52,577 bases of DNA from Pseudomonadales bacterium (GTDB taxonomy: Bacteria > Pseudomonadota > Gammaproteobacteria > Pseudomonadales > Azotimanducaceae), in assembly GCA_007131295.1 (NCBI GenBank), contig SLQW01000095.1, forward strand, positions 1-52,577, given 5' to 3'. The position numbers were made by a program, and so were the translations under genes. Numbering within the stretch: the stretch's first letter is position 1; each line of letters begins with the position of its first letter. The notes beneath the pieces were generated by a model. The model worked only from the letters and a program-made list of their open reading frames with translations. It ran no database searches and was not told the origin of the DNA. Shown here in pieces: positions 28,759 through 36,467 of the stretch.

Positions 28759-31023
28759 TTGAACAGGAATCCGATTCTGCACCGGTGTTCGGCACCGGTG
28801 CTGTTTGCCGCTGCAAGCGTGGTGTCAGCGGGCGCGTCCGCGCAGCAGCCTGCAGGCGCTCCAGCGCGCACCGCCATGCTCGAAGAAGTCGTGGTCACCG
28901 CACAGCGCCGCGAGGAACGTCTGCAGGACGCGCCCCTTTCGGTCGTTGCGCTCAGCGGCGACGACATGCACGAGCGCGGCATCGCCAGCATCAAGGATCT
29001 CGCCGATGGCGCCGTACCCTCGGTGCGTATGGCACCGTTTTTCGGACGTGCTTCCGCCATCGCGCTGTCCATGCGCGGCATCGCCTCGGGTGACGTCACG
29101 CAAATCAGTCGCGATCCGAGCTTCGGAATCTACATCGACGGCGTCTATCTTGGCCGGGTTCAGGGGCTTGGCGTGGACCTGATCGACGTCGAGCGCATGG
29201 AAGTCCTGCGCGGGCCCCAGGGCACCCTGTTTGGTCGCAACGCCGTGGGCGGTGCGCTGAACATCGTCTCGCGCAAGCCGGCAGGCATCTTCGCGCTCCG
29301 ACAACGAGCGGGCGTCGGTAACCTGGGTGCCCGCAATCTGTCGACCAGCATCGACCTGCCCGAGTTCGCGGGCATCAGCGTCAAGATCGACGGCCTTTAT
29401 GCAGAGCGCGATGGCTGGGTCAAAAACGACTTCGAAGACCCGCGTCAGAGTTTCGACTACAACTACATGCAGAAGAAGGGCTTACGCATCGCGGCCCTCT
29501 GGGAGCCCACCGACCGCCTGGACGTGCTCTACGCCTACGACACGTCGCGTGATCGCCAGACCAGTGCGTATCCCCATATTGACCGGTTCGTGGACGATCG
29601 CCCCGTCGCGCCCATCGTGAGTGAAGAGCCGTCGAGGGTGCGTGAGGCGCGCTTCGGGGCACCGCTGCGCCCGAGCCGGGGTGCTGTGGAAGGGCATACG
29701 CTCACCGCCAATTATGCGCTCAGCGACACCCTGACTTTACGCTCCATCAGCTCCTACCGTGAGCTCGAGCAATCTCAGAAGGACCAGTGGGCGGGATCCT
29801 TCTTCGGCGCCAACTTCGGGGGTATCGGTCTCACCGGACGTCTCAGCGTGGCCGACGTCGAGCAGGACCAGTTCAGTCAGGAGCTGCAGCTTCTGGGCTC
29901 CACGCCGCGACTCGAGTACGTCATCGGCGGATTCTATTTCGAAGAGGACGGCAAGGACTCGGCAGACACGATCGTTCCTCAGCGTTACGTGGACGGTGGT
30001 ACCGCGGTCGTGACGCTTGATCCGTTCATCGTCAGTCCGTCCCGTGCCAGCCGTGCCGAGGCGCGTTCGCGGGCCCTGTTCGGACAGCTCACCTGGACGC
30101 CTCCCGTGCTGGAGGATCGCCTGGACGTGACGCTCGGCCTGCGCTACACGGACGACAAGAAGAAGGGGGCATTGACGTCCATCAGCGGCGCACCACCCGA
30201 GCCACCGCTCGAGTTCCGCTTCAGCAACGACCGCGTCGATCCGCTGGTCGTCCTGGCCTATCGGTTCAGCGATGATCTGAGTGCCTACCTGCGCTGGTCG
30301 ACGGCGTACCGGGCCGGGGGGGCGAACTCGCGCTCGGCTTCCTTCAACCCCTTCGATGAGGAAGAGGTGATGGCCTGGGAGCTCGGAATGAAGAGCGAGT
30401 TCTGGGATCGCCGCGCGCGCCTCAATGTGGCGCTCTTCCACATGGATTACGACGACCAGCAGTTCACGTTCACGTCGCCCCTGAATCCGTCCATCTCGGA
30501 GACGGTGAACATTCCGGGTACGGTGAAGATCCGCGGGATCGAAACGGACCTTCAGCTCGCTCCCGTCGCCGGATTGCTGCTCAATGCCAGTTACACCTAT
30601 ACCGACGTGGACTCGCCCGCGGTGACCAATCCCTTCCCGCCGAATCCCGTGTTTCAGCCGCGGGGTGGCCTGACGCCGAAGCATGCTGCTTCGGCATCGG
30701 CGGATTACCAGTTCGAGCCCACGCGTTTCGGAACGTTGCGTACCCGTCTGGACGTGATCTATTCGAGTTCGCTGTTCGTCAGTTCGTTGAGTTCGGACAA
30801 CGTGGACTCGCGTCTGCTCGTGAACGGCCGAATCGTCCTCGAGGACATTCCCCTTCGCAGTGACGCGATGAACCTGGAACTGGCGCTCTGGGGGCGAAAC
30901 CTCTTCGACCAGAAGTACACGTACTTCGACGGCACGCTGGACGCGACTGGCTTCTCCGGCGCCCGGGCGGTCTGGTATGGGTTGCCGAGGACCTACGGTC
31001 TCGAACTCACGCTGCGGATGTGA
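28759..31023 (+). CDS. TonB-dependent outer-membrane receptor
   Basis: 754 residues from a TTG at 28759, chosen because GGAGG stands 8 bases upstream and it gives a clean signal peptide (about 28 residues, ending AGASAQ). Then a TonB-box-like LEEVVVTAQRREE, the plug domain (to about residue 170, with RGPQGTLFGRNAVGGALNIVSRKP) and a barrel of about 580 residues closing with YGLELTLRM. The style is that of proteobacterial receptors for siderophores, sugars or other large substrates; the ligand cannot be told. Two BlaI-type dyads precede it. The phosphatase gene downstream overlaps by GTGA, so the two are coupled. The final residue is Met, not the usual Phe. Confidence 0.93.
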   Translation: MNRNPILHRCSAPVLFAAASVVSAGASAQQPAGAPARTAMLEEVVVTAQRREERLQDAPLSVVALSGDDMHERGIASIKDLADGAVPSVRMAPFFGRASAIALSMRGIASGDVTQISRDPSFGIYIDGVYLGRVQGLGVDLIDVERMEVLRGPQGTLFGRNAVGGALNIVSRKPAGIFALRQRAGVGNLGARNLSTSIDLPEFAGISVKIDGLYAERDGWVKNDFEDPRQSFDYNYMQKKGLRIAALWEPTDRLDVLYAYDTSRDRQTSAYPHIDRFVDDRPVAPIVSEEPSRVREARFGAPLRPSRGAVEGHTLTANYALSDTLTLRSISSYRELEQSQKDQWAGSFFGANFGGIGLTGRLSVADVEQDQFSQELQLLGSTPRLEYVIGGFYFEEDGKDSADTIVPQRYVDGGTAVVTLDPFIVSPSRASRAEARSRALFGQLTWTPPVLEDRLDVTLGLRYTDDKKKGALTSISGAPPEPPLEFRFSNDRVDPLVVLAYRFSDDLSAYLRWSTAYRAGGANSRSASFNPFDEEEVMAWELGMKSEFWDRRARLNVALFHMDYDDQQFTFTSPLNPSISETVNIPGTVKIRGIETDLQLAPVAGLLLNASYTYTDVDSPAVTNPFPPNPVFQPRGGLTPKHAASASADYQFEPTRFGTLRTRLDVIYSSSLFVSSLSSDNVDSRLLVNGRIVLEDIPLRSDAMNLELALWGRNLFDQKYTYFDGTLDATGFSGARAVWYGLPRTYGLELTLRM

Positions 31024-31751
31024 CGGCGATGATGCAGCTATCGACCCTGCGCAAGCGGGATCTGGAACGGCGTCACCTGCTGTGCGTCGTCGGTCTCGCC
31101 ATGCTCGTCGCGGTGAGTCCGGCCTGGGGCCTAGAGGTCTGGTTCGTCCGCCACGCGGAGAGTGAGTTCAACGTGGTGGACGGTCCTCTGCCCGTCCCCG
31201 ATGAAGGCGTCACCTATCCACTGACGCCCGAGGGTGTGCGGCAGGCGGCCGTGCTCGGCGCCCGATTCACCGGCGTCGAGGTCGACTACCTGTACAGCAG
31301 CACGCGCCTGCGGACCCTGCAGACCGCAGATGCGATCTCCTTTCGTACCGGTGTTCCAGTGCGGCTGGCGCCGGCTGCGGTGGAAGCATCCTTCGGCCCG
31401 GCACCGGACCTCGGCCGTGACGTGCTGCCGATCTTCAGGCGCTGGGCGGAGGGTGATACGCGAGCACGCGCGAGTGAAGCGGCTGAGAGTCTCGAGGACT
31501 TCAAGGCGAGGTTCTTGCCGTTCTGGGAAGAGCTGGTGGACGCTTATGGTGATGACACGGGCCGGCTGGTCCTGGTGACCCACGGCGGCGTCATCATGTT
31601 CATGCTTCCGGAACTCTGCCCCGAGGTCACGCGCGCCTACGTCATGGAACGACCGGTGGGCAATGCAGAGATCGTCAAGACCGTACTCGAGAACGGGCAG
31701 CTGCGCTGTCTGAGCTGGATGGGCGAACCGCTTACTGCCGCCGCAGACTGA
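31020..31751 (+). CDS. exported histidine phosphatase (phosphoglycerate mutase-like) family protein
   Basis: 243 residues from a GTG at 31020 that overlaps the receptor stop (GTGA); ATG codons 9 and 12 bases further are alternatives. Residues about 20-38 (HLLCVVGLAMLVAVSPAWG) form a signal peptide, so the enzyme is likely periplasmic. The phosphohistidine motif VRHAESEFN, the second arginine in SSTRLRTLQTA, and the distal histidine in LVTHGGVIMFM are all present. The substrate is unknown. A periplasmic phosphatase beside an outer-membrane receptor could release phosphate from an imported compound, which is only an inference. Confidence 0.85.
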   Translation: MTAMMQLSTLRKRDLERRHLLCVVGLAMLVAVSPAWGLEVWFVRHAESEFNVVDGPLPVPDEGVTYPLTPEGVRQAAVLGARFTGVEVDYLYSSTRLRTLQTADAISFRTGVPVRLAPAAVEASFGPAPDLGRDVLPIFRRWAEGDTRARASEAAESLEDFKARFLPFWEELVDAYGDDTGRLVLVTHGGVIMFMLPELCPEVTRAYVMERPVGNAEIVKTVLENGQLRCLSWMGEPLTAAAD

Positions 31752-31762
31752 AACTCCGGCGT

Positions 31763-32395
31763 TCAGCCGGCGGATGCAGGCAGGACACAGCGCGCGCGCC
31801 ACCCGGTTTCGGTGTCTTCGATGTTGGGTTCTCCAGTGGGCTCGCTGAGCGCAACGGCCGAGGCGAGCCATTCGGGAAGCTGGCTTTCCGTCACCGCGAC
31901 GAGTTCCACATCGAGGCCTTCCGGGCAGCTCCCCAGCTGCAGAAACAGGTGTACGTGCGCTGCGTCGGCGTCGCTGACGCCGGCGAGCATTAGGGCGCTC
32001 ACCAGCCAGCGCAGCCGCACTTTGTCGACTGCGACGAGGTCATCCTGAGCGTGGAGACTGACTGTCGCATCTCGTCCGGCAAGCAAAGTGACGAGCAGGT
32101 CGACGTCCTCGCGGACAGCGTTCGCCGCAATCACCTGCCCTGTATCGAGTTCTGCGTGAGCCAGCTCCAGGACGAGACGGGTGCGGCTTCGCGCGGAACC
32201 GGCCACGTTGAGGATCTGCTCCAGGCGCTCCGGGACCCGGCCGATCTCCGGCCGTTGCGCCAGTTCCGCCTGGCCCCCGATCACGGTCAGATCGTTGTTG
32301 AAGTCGTGGGCAAGCCGAGCGGCCATGCGTGCCAGGACGCGCTGTCTGAGCGTGTCGACATCTGCTGTAGCGGGTAGCTGATCGTTCTGATCCAT
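31763..32395 (-). CDS. histidine-kinase-like phosphotransfer protein with degenerate ATPase half
   Basis: 210 residues. Residues about 15-90 form a dimerisation/phosphotransfer helix pair with the H-box ARLAHDFNNDLTVIGGQ, very close to that of the hybrid kinase at 6709-9558. The second half aligns only loosely with a kinase ATPase domain: the N-box asparagine is absent (around VSALMLAGVSDADAA) and there is no DxGxG or GxGLGL box. The protein is also too short for a full kinase and has no sensor. This layout recalls ChpT- or Spo0B-type phosphotransferases. It is 13 bases downstream of the REC-EAL gene, so the receiver there is its probable partner. Confidence 0.7.
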   Translation of the reverse strand: MDQNDQLPATADVDTLRQRVLARMAARLAHDFNNDLTVIGGQAELAQRPEIGRVPERLEQILNVAGSARSRTRLVLELAHAELDTGQVIAANAVREDVDLLVTLLAGRDATVSLHAQDDLVAVDKVRLRWLVSALMLAGVSDADAAHVHLFLQLGSCPEGLDVELVAVTESQLPEWLASAVALSEPTGEPNIEDTETGWRARCVLPASAG

Positions 32396-32408
32396 GCGTC
32401 GCCTTGGC

Positions 32409-33593
32409 TCAGATGCGCTGGTAGCGAAAGTTGGCGGCGAAGTTGGGAACGTCAGGTGCCTCCACCGCTGGACTTACCCAGAATCCCTGCATCGAATCAC
32501 AGCCAAGCCTGTCGAGGAGGTGGAAAGTGGCAGCTGACTCCACGCCCTCCGCACAGGCCGTGAGGCCGAGGCTGTGTGCCAGGGCAATACAGGACCGGAC
32601 GATGGCGCGGTCGCTTTCGCTGGTTTCGATTCCGGCAACGAACGACTTGTCGATTTTCAGCTCGCTGAAGGGCAGCTGCGCCAGGTGGGTGAGGGACGAG
32701 TAGCCGGTGCCGAAGTCGTCCATGGCGACATTGAACCGTTTCAGCCGCAGTCGCGTCAGGATTTCGGCAGCGGTGGCGGGATCCCGCATGGTGCCGCGTT
32801 CGGTGACTTCGAGCGTTACCTGTTTCGGGTCGACATTGCAGGCTTCGGCGATGGCAAGCAGCCTGTCGGGCAACTCCGGGTCCGTGAGCTGAGTGCGTGG
32901 CAGATTGATGCTGATCCCGAGATCCAGCGCATGATCATCGATCCATGCCCTGGCGTGCTGGAGGGACTGTTGCAGCATGCGATCGGTAATGTCGCCAACG
33001 AGGGGCAGTTCCTCGGCGAGCGGTATGAAGTGCTCTGGCGTGAGCAGGCCGAAGCGTGGGTGCCGCCAGCGGATGAGCGCTTCTACGTCGCGGACACGCC
33101 AGCTGTTGTCGTTTTCCCGATGCACGCGCGGCTGAAACAGCGGAACGAATTCACCCTGCGCGAGGGCCAGCTCCAGTTCCTCCTCCGTGATCAGCCATTG
33201 ACCGCGCCAGTTCTGGTAGAGCGTTGCCTCGAGTCGCTCGAGTTCTATGGGCTTTTCGAGGAATCCGAGCATGTTAAGGCCGAGATCCTGGCCCAGCCTG
33301 AGGGCTGATTCGAGCACCCGGCCGCCTTCCCCACTCATGAGCATGACGCTGGTCTCGCGGCGCGCGCTCTGCAGGTAGCGCAGGACCTCTACGCCGTCGT
33401 CGCCGGGCATGTTCAGGTCCAGCAGGACCAGCGACGGCTCGAATTCCTCGAGCACGCCGGACAGTGCGGGAAGACCGCAGCAGACGCGGACATTGAAGCC
33501 GTAGGAGCCCGCCACATCGGCGATGAAATCGCAGATGAGCGGTTCGTCATCGATGATAACCAGGTTGTTGCCCGGCTCCAGATGCATATTCAT
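32409..33593 (-). CDS. response regulator with EAL (cyclic-di-GMP phosphodiesterase) output
   Basis: 394 residues. An N-terminal receiver (about 10-125) has IIDDEP, the phospho-acceptor in LLDLNMPG, LMSGEG and LEKP. The EAL domain (about 145-385) has the signature VEALIRWRHP, the Asn in ISINLPRTQL, the Glu in LEVTERG, DDFGTGYSSL, KIDKSFV, CAEGVES and QGFWVSP. All the metal- and base-providing positions I can check are kept, so phosphodiesterase activity (c-di-GMP to pGpG) is likely, under control of receiver phosphorylation. It is the first gene of a two-gene unit with the small kinase-like protein. Confidence 0.92.
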   Translation of the reverse strand: MNMHLEPGNNLVIIDDEPLICDFIADVAGSYGFNVRVCCGLPALSGVLEEFEPSLVLLDLNMPGDDGVEVLRYLQSARRETSVMLMSGEGGRVLESALRLGQDLGLNMLGFLEKPIELERLEATLYQNWRGQWLITEEELELALAQGEFVPLFQPRVHRENDNSWRVRDVEALIRWRHPRFGLLTPEHFIPLAEELPLVGDITDRMLQQSLQHARAWIDDHALDLGISINLPRTQLTDPELPDRLLAIAEACNVDPKQVTLEVTERGTMRDPATAAEILTRLRLKRFNVAMDDFGTGYSSLTHLAQLPFSELKIDKSFVAGIETSESDRAIVRSCIALAHSLGLTACAEGVESAATFHLLDRLGCDSMQGFWVSPAVEAPDVPNFAANFRYQRI

Positions 33594-33631
33594 TCAATGC
33601 TACCGAAAGGCGGTGGGGCACCAGCCGGAGC

Positions 33632-34651
33632 TTAGTCCAGAACCTGCTCGTTGCCCGCCGCGTTCGCCTCGGGACGGCGCGGCAGAATGGCGCGCACGAC
33701 GGTCCCCCGGTCGGGCCGTGACCGGATACGCACTGCACCTCCCAGGGCTTCCGCCCGCTCGCGGATGCCGAGAATTCCGGAGCGATCGAGAGGAACCAGA
33801 GCTTCGAGCACATGCCCCGGGTCGAAGCCGCGACCGTCATCTTCGATACTCAAGGTAAGAATGTGACGGCGCACTCGCAGGCGGATGCGCAGGCGCCGCG
33901 GGTCGCCGTGCCGCAGTGCGTTGTCGATGGCCTCCTGGGCGATGCGATAGGCGGCAACGTCGATCTCGCTCGTCAGCGGCCCCGGATCAGGAGGAAGGTC
34001 CAGGACGGCTTCGATGCTCGTGCCGCTGACGCTGCGGTCCACGAGCCAGCGCAGCGTCGGCACCAGGCCGAGGTCGTCCAGCATCGGAGGGCGCAGGACT
34101 CCAGTGAGCGCACGTGTTTCCTTCATGCCGCTCTCGAGTGCTTCCATCGCCTCCCGGAGCAGGGCGCTCGCGTCCTTGTCGTCGATCTGGTCCAGGGTGC
34201 TCTCCACCAGCAGGCGCGCAACGGTCAGCGTCTGGCCAAGCTGATCGTGGAGCTGGCGGGCGATGTTCCGGCGTTCGAGTTCCTGGGCATTCAGGAGCCG
34301 CCGAATCAGGAGTTTCATTTCCGCCGAGTTGCGATGCGCGCGGTCCAGGGCCAGCTGACCGTCGTCGGTCTGCGTGCCGCGCTGGTCGGAATCCAAGCCG
34401 TGCTGGCGGCGCAGCAGCAGCCAGAACAGGCAGGTGGTGCCGATCACGAACAGCGCGCCCGCGGCGTACGTCGCCGTCGGACCGGCTACGGTCCTTTCCA
34501 TCACGAACTGGGCCACGACAAACCAGGCCGCTGCAGCGATGGCGAACACCGCCGTCAGCAGTACGGCTCTGGAACCAGGTGGGCGTGGTGGCGGGCGCAG
34601 CGATCCAGGCTTCGCCGATACCCCGGTGCGCGTCTGCTTCACGTTGTCCAT
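33632..34651 (-). CDS. NarX/LiaS-type sensor histidine kinase (HisKA_3)
   Basis: 339 residues from the ATG at 34651; an ATG at 34684 would add 11 residues, and neither has a good ribosome-binding site. Two membrane segments (about 28-50 and 58-80) are joined by a very short loop, so no periplasmic sensor domain exists. Then comes the HisKA_3 dimerisation domain with LERRNIARQLHDQLGQ carrying the phospho-histidine, the VLRPPMLDDLGL segment typical of the family, and the ATPase with RIAQEAIDNALRHG, DDGRGFD and GILGIRERAEALGG. It is divergent from, and the evident partner of, the NarL-type regulator at 34763. Confidence 0.92.
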   Translation of the reverse strand: MDNVKQTRTGVSAKPGSLRPPPRPPGSRAVLLTAVFAIAAAAWFVVAQFVMERTVAGPTATYAAGALFVIGTTCLFWLLLRRQHGLDSDQRGTQTDDGQLALDRAHRNSAEMKLLIRRLLNAQELERRNIARQLHDQLGQTLTVARLLVESTLDQIDDKDASALLREAMEALESGMKETRALTGVLRPPMLDDLGLVPTLRWLVDRSVSGTSIEAVLDLPPDPGPLTSEIDVAAYRIAQEAIDNALRHGDPRRLRIRLRVRRHILTLSIEDDGRGFDPGHVLEALVPLDRSGILGIRERAEALGGAVRIRSRPDRGTVVRAILPRRPEANAAGNEQVLD

Positions 34652-34762
34652 CGCCCGGTAGGACCGAAAAGCGGATGCTATCATCGAGTAGTGGAGGCGG
34701 AATTCCGGGAATCCCCTGATCCCGAGCCGCTTGCGGCCGCGTCGACTCGGAGGTGTCCCGGG

Positions 34763-35443
34763 GTGAGTACCGTCCGACTCGTGCTCGTCGACGATCACGG
34801 GCTGATGCGCGCAGGACTGCGGCGCCTGGTCGAGTCGATCAGCGGCGTGGAAGTGGTGGCAGAAGCCGAGAACGGGCGCGAGGCTGTCGCCCGGGTTCGT
34901 GAGCACGCGCCGCAGCTCGTGCTCATGGATGTGGCGCTGCCGGTCCTGAATGGTCTCGAAGCCTGTGCGCGTATCACGGAGCGCTGGCCGGAAGTGGCCG
35001 TGCTCATGCTCTCCATGTACGCCAACGAGGAGTACGTGCTACGCGCGCTGCGCAACGGTGCCCTCGGTTATCTCCTCAAGAGCGCCTCCGCATCGGAACT
35101 CGAACTCGCCATACGCGCCGCCGTAAAGGGCGATCGCTACTTGAGCCCCGAAGTCTCCCGTCACGTCATCGATGCCTACGTGAATCGCACCCAGAGCGGC
35201 GGTTCACCGCTCGATGCCCTGACGCCGCGGCAGCGTGAAGTCCTGCAGCTCGTGGCCGAGGGTCACACCACGCGGGAGATCGCTGCGCTTCTTCATCTCG
35301 GAGTCAAGACGGTGGAAACCCATCGCACCAACATCATGCGTCAGCTCGACGTGCACGATGTGGTCGGGCTCGTCCGTTTCGCTATCCGGCATGGACTGTT
35401 ACCCGATGAGAGCGCATCCACGGGGGCAGGCGAGGGGGCGTGA
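34763..35443 (+). CDS. NarL/FixJ family response regulator (REC-LuxR HTH)
   Basis: 226 residues from a GTG at 34763 with GGAGG 9 bases upstream. The receiver shows VLVDDHG, the phospho-acceptor in LMDVALPV, LMLSMY and LLKSAS. The C-terminal LuxR-type helix-turn-helix reads LTPRQREVLQLVAEGHTTREIA ... KTVETHRTNIM. The shared 111-base gap with the divergent kinase at 34651 suggests a two-component pair that may control itself. Target genes are unknown. The next receiver gene overlaps its stop as GTGA. Confidence 0.93.
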   Translation: MSTVRLVLVDDHGLMRAGLRRLVESISGVEVVAEAENGREAVARVREHAPQLVLMDVALPVLNGLEACARITERWPEVAVLMLSMYANEEYVLRALRNGALGYLLKSASASELELAIRAAVKGDRYLSPEVSRHVIDAYVNRTQSGGSPLDALTPRQREVLQLVAEGHTTREIAALLHLGVKTVETHRTNIMRQLDVHDVVGLVRFAIRHGLLPDESASTGAGEGA

Positions 35444-35862
35444 GCGGCGGCATGGCTCTTCGCGTGCCCACGCCGGAGGCGCCGTTGCAGGTGGCAGTTC
35501 TCGACGACAACGCCATGTTTCGGCGTACGCTCGTGCGCCTCATCGCGCGGCAGCCCTGCCTGAGTGTTGTGGCCGAAGGGGCATCCGGAGCGGAGCTCGA
35601 TGCGCTGCTCTGTGCCGATCTGGAGTGGCTCCTGCTCGATCTCGAGGTCGGCAGGGAGTCGGGCTTCGAACTGCTCTCCCGCTGTCGCATCGGCGCGCCC
35701 GATTTGGGCGTCATTCTCCTTACCGGGCACGACCCTGTGGCGCTGCAGCAGGGGGCACGGGATGCCGGCGCACATGCCTGCTGGTCGAAGTCTGATTTGC
35801 TGCGGCTACTCGAGGAGCTCGCAACGCATGGCTGTGCTCCCGAGCCGCCGGCACGAACTTAG
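35440..35862 (+). CDS. stand-alone receiver-domain protein
   Basis: 140 residues, from a GTG overlapping the upstream stop (GTGA); an ATG four codons later is possible. It is one receiver domain and nothing else: LDDNAMF (acidic pair), LLLDLEVG (phospho-acceptor Asp), ILLTGHD (Thr) and CWSKSDL (Lys). All the key residues are present, so it can probably be phosphorylated. Translational coupling to the NarL-type regulator suggests it competes for, or drains, phosphate from the kinase at 33632-34651. Confidence 0.82.
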   Translation: MSGGMALRVPTPEAPLQVAVLDDNAMFRRTLVRLIARQPCLSVVAEGASGAELDALLCADLEWLLLDLEVGRESGFELLSRCRIGAPDLGVILLTGHDPVALQQGARDAGAHACWSKSDLLRLLEELATHGCAPEPPART

Positions 35863-35910
35863 CGCCAGTCCCAGGCCATCCGGCTTGCCAGCACGCGTGA
35901 CTTTAAGTAA

Positions 35911-35950
35911 AACCGTCACGGTTGTTTCTTTGCCAGGCCTTTGCCATGAT
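35911..35950 (+). promoter_or_regulatory. palindromic operator and putative promoter of the DUF35-thiolase unit
   Basis: AACCGT-C-ACGGTT at 35911-35923 is a perfect 6-bp palindrome with one central base. It abuts a possible promoter: -35 TTGTTT (35922-35927), a 17-base spacer and -10 CATGAT (35945-35950), 35 bases before the start codon. The shape suits a TetR-type repressor site in lipid metabolism, but no such regulator gene is in the window. Confidence 0.5.
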
Positions 35951-35984
35951 CCTGGCGCATTAGGGGCCCAGGCGGGAGGAGAAC

Positions 35985-36434
35985 ATGAGTCAGGCAGCGG
36001 GCGCGAACGCACCCCAGAAGTCCATCGATCCGAAGCTTTTCACCTGGCCTGCCGCGAAGCCGCGGTTGCTGGGCAGTCGCTGCAACAACTGCGGGACCAC
36101 GTCGTTTCCGTCCCAGGCGAGCTGCCCGCGCTGCTGCAGCGAGGATGTTGAGACTTGCGAACTCGGGACTCGTGGCAAGCTCTGGTCGTTCACTATCCAG
36201 GGCTTCCTGCCCAAGTCACCACCCTATGCCGGAGAGGAGACTCCGGAGACCTTCAAGCCTTATGGCGTCGGTTACGTGGAAATGCCCGGTCAGGTCCGCG
36301 TGGTCGGCCGGTTGAAGGCCTCTGCTCCAGAAGAACTGAAAATCGGCATGGACATGGAACTCGTGTTCGAACCTTTCCGTACCGACGAAGACGGTACCGA
36401 AATCATCAGCTACGCATTCCGCCCTGTCGCTTGA
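35985..36434 (+). CDS. Zn-ribbon/OB-fold protein (DUF35 family), thiolase partner
   Basis: 149 residues; GGAGGAG lies 5 bases before the ATG. An N-terminal zinc ribbon has two Cys pairs, CNNC and CPRC, about 13 residues apart, followed by an OB-fold domain (about 70-145) with KLWSFTIQGF and YGVGYVEMPGQVRVVGRL. DUF35 proteins form complexes with SCP2-type thiolases or thiolase-like aldolases, where they are thought to position the acyl-CoA; this is documented for steroid side-chain aldolases. The thiolase gene follows 33 bases downstream, fitting that pairing. Confidence 0.9.
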   Translation: MSQAAGANAPQKSIDPKLFTWPAAKPRLLGSRCNNCGTTSFPSQASCPRCCSEDVETCELGTRGKLWSFTIQGFLPKSPPYAGEETPETFKPYGVGYVEMPGQVRVVGRLKASAPEELKIGMDMELVFEPFRTDEDGTEIISYAFRPVA

Positions 36435-36467
36435 CGCGCAGCGGGTGGAGCAGGGAGGACCGCAGAC

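Noticed and set aside
29000..31023. Assigning a ligand to the TonB-dependent receptor
   Set aside because: Neither barrel nor plug sequence, nor any neighbouring transporter, gives a specific clue.
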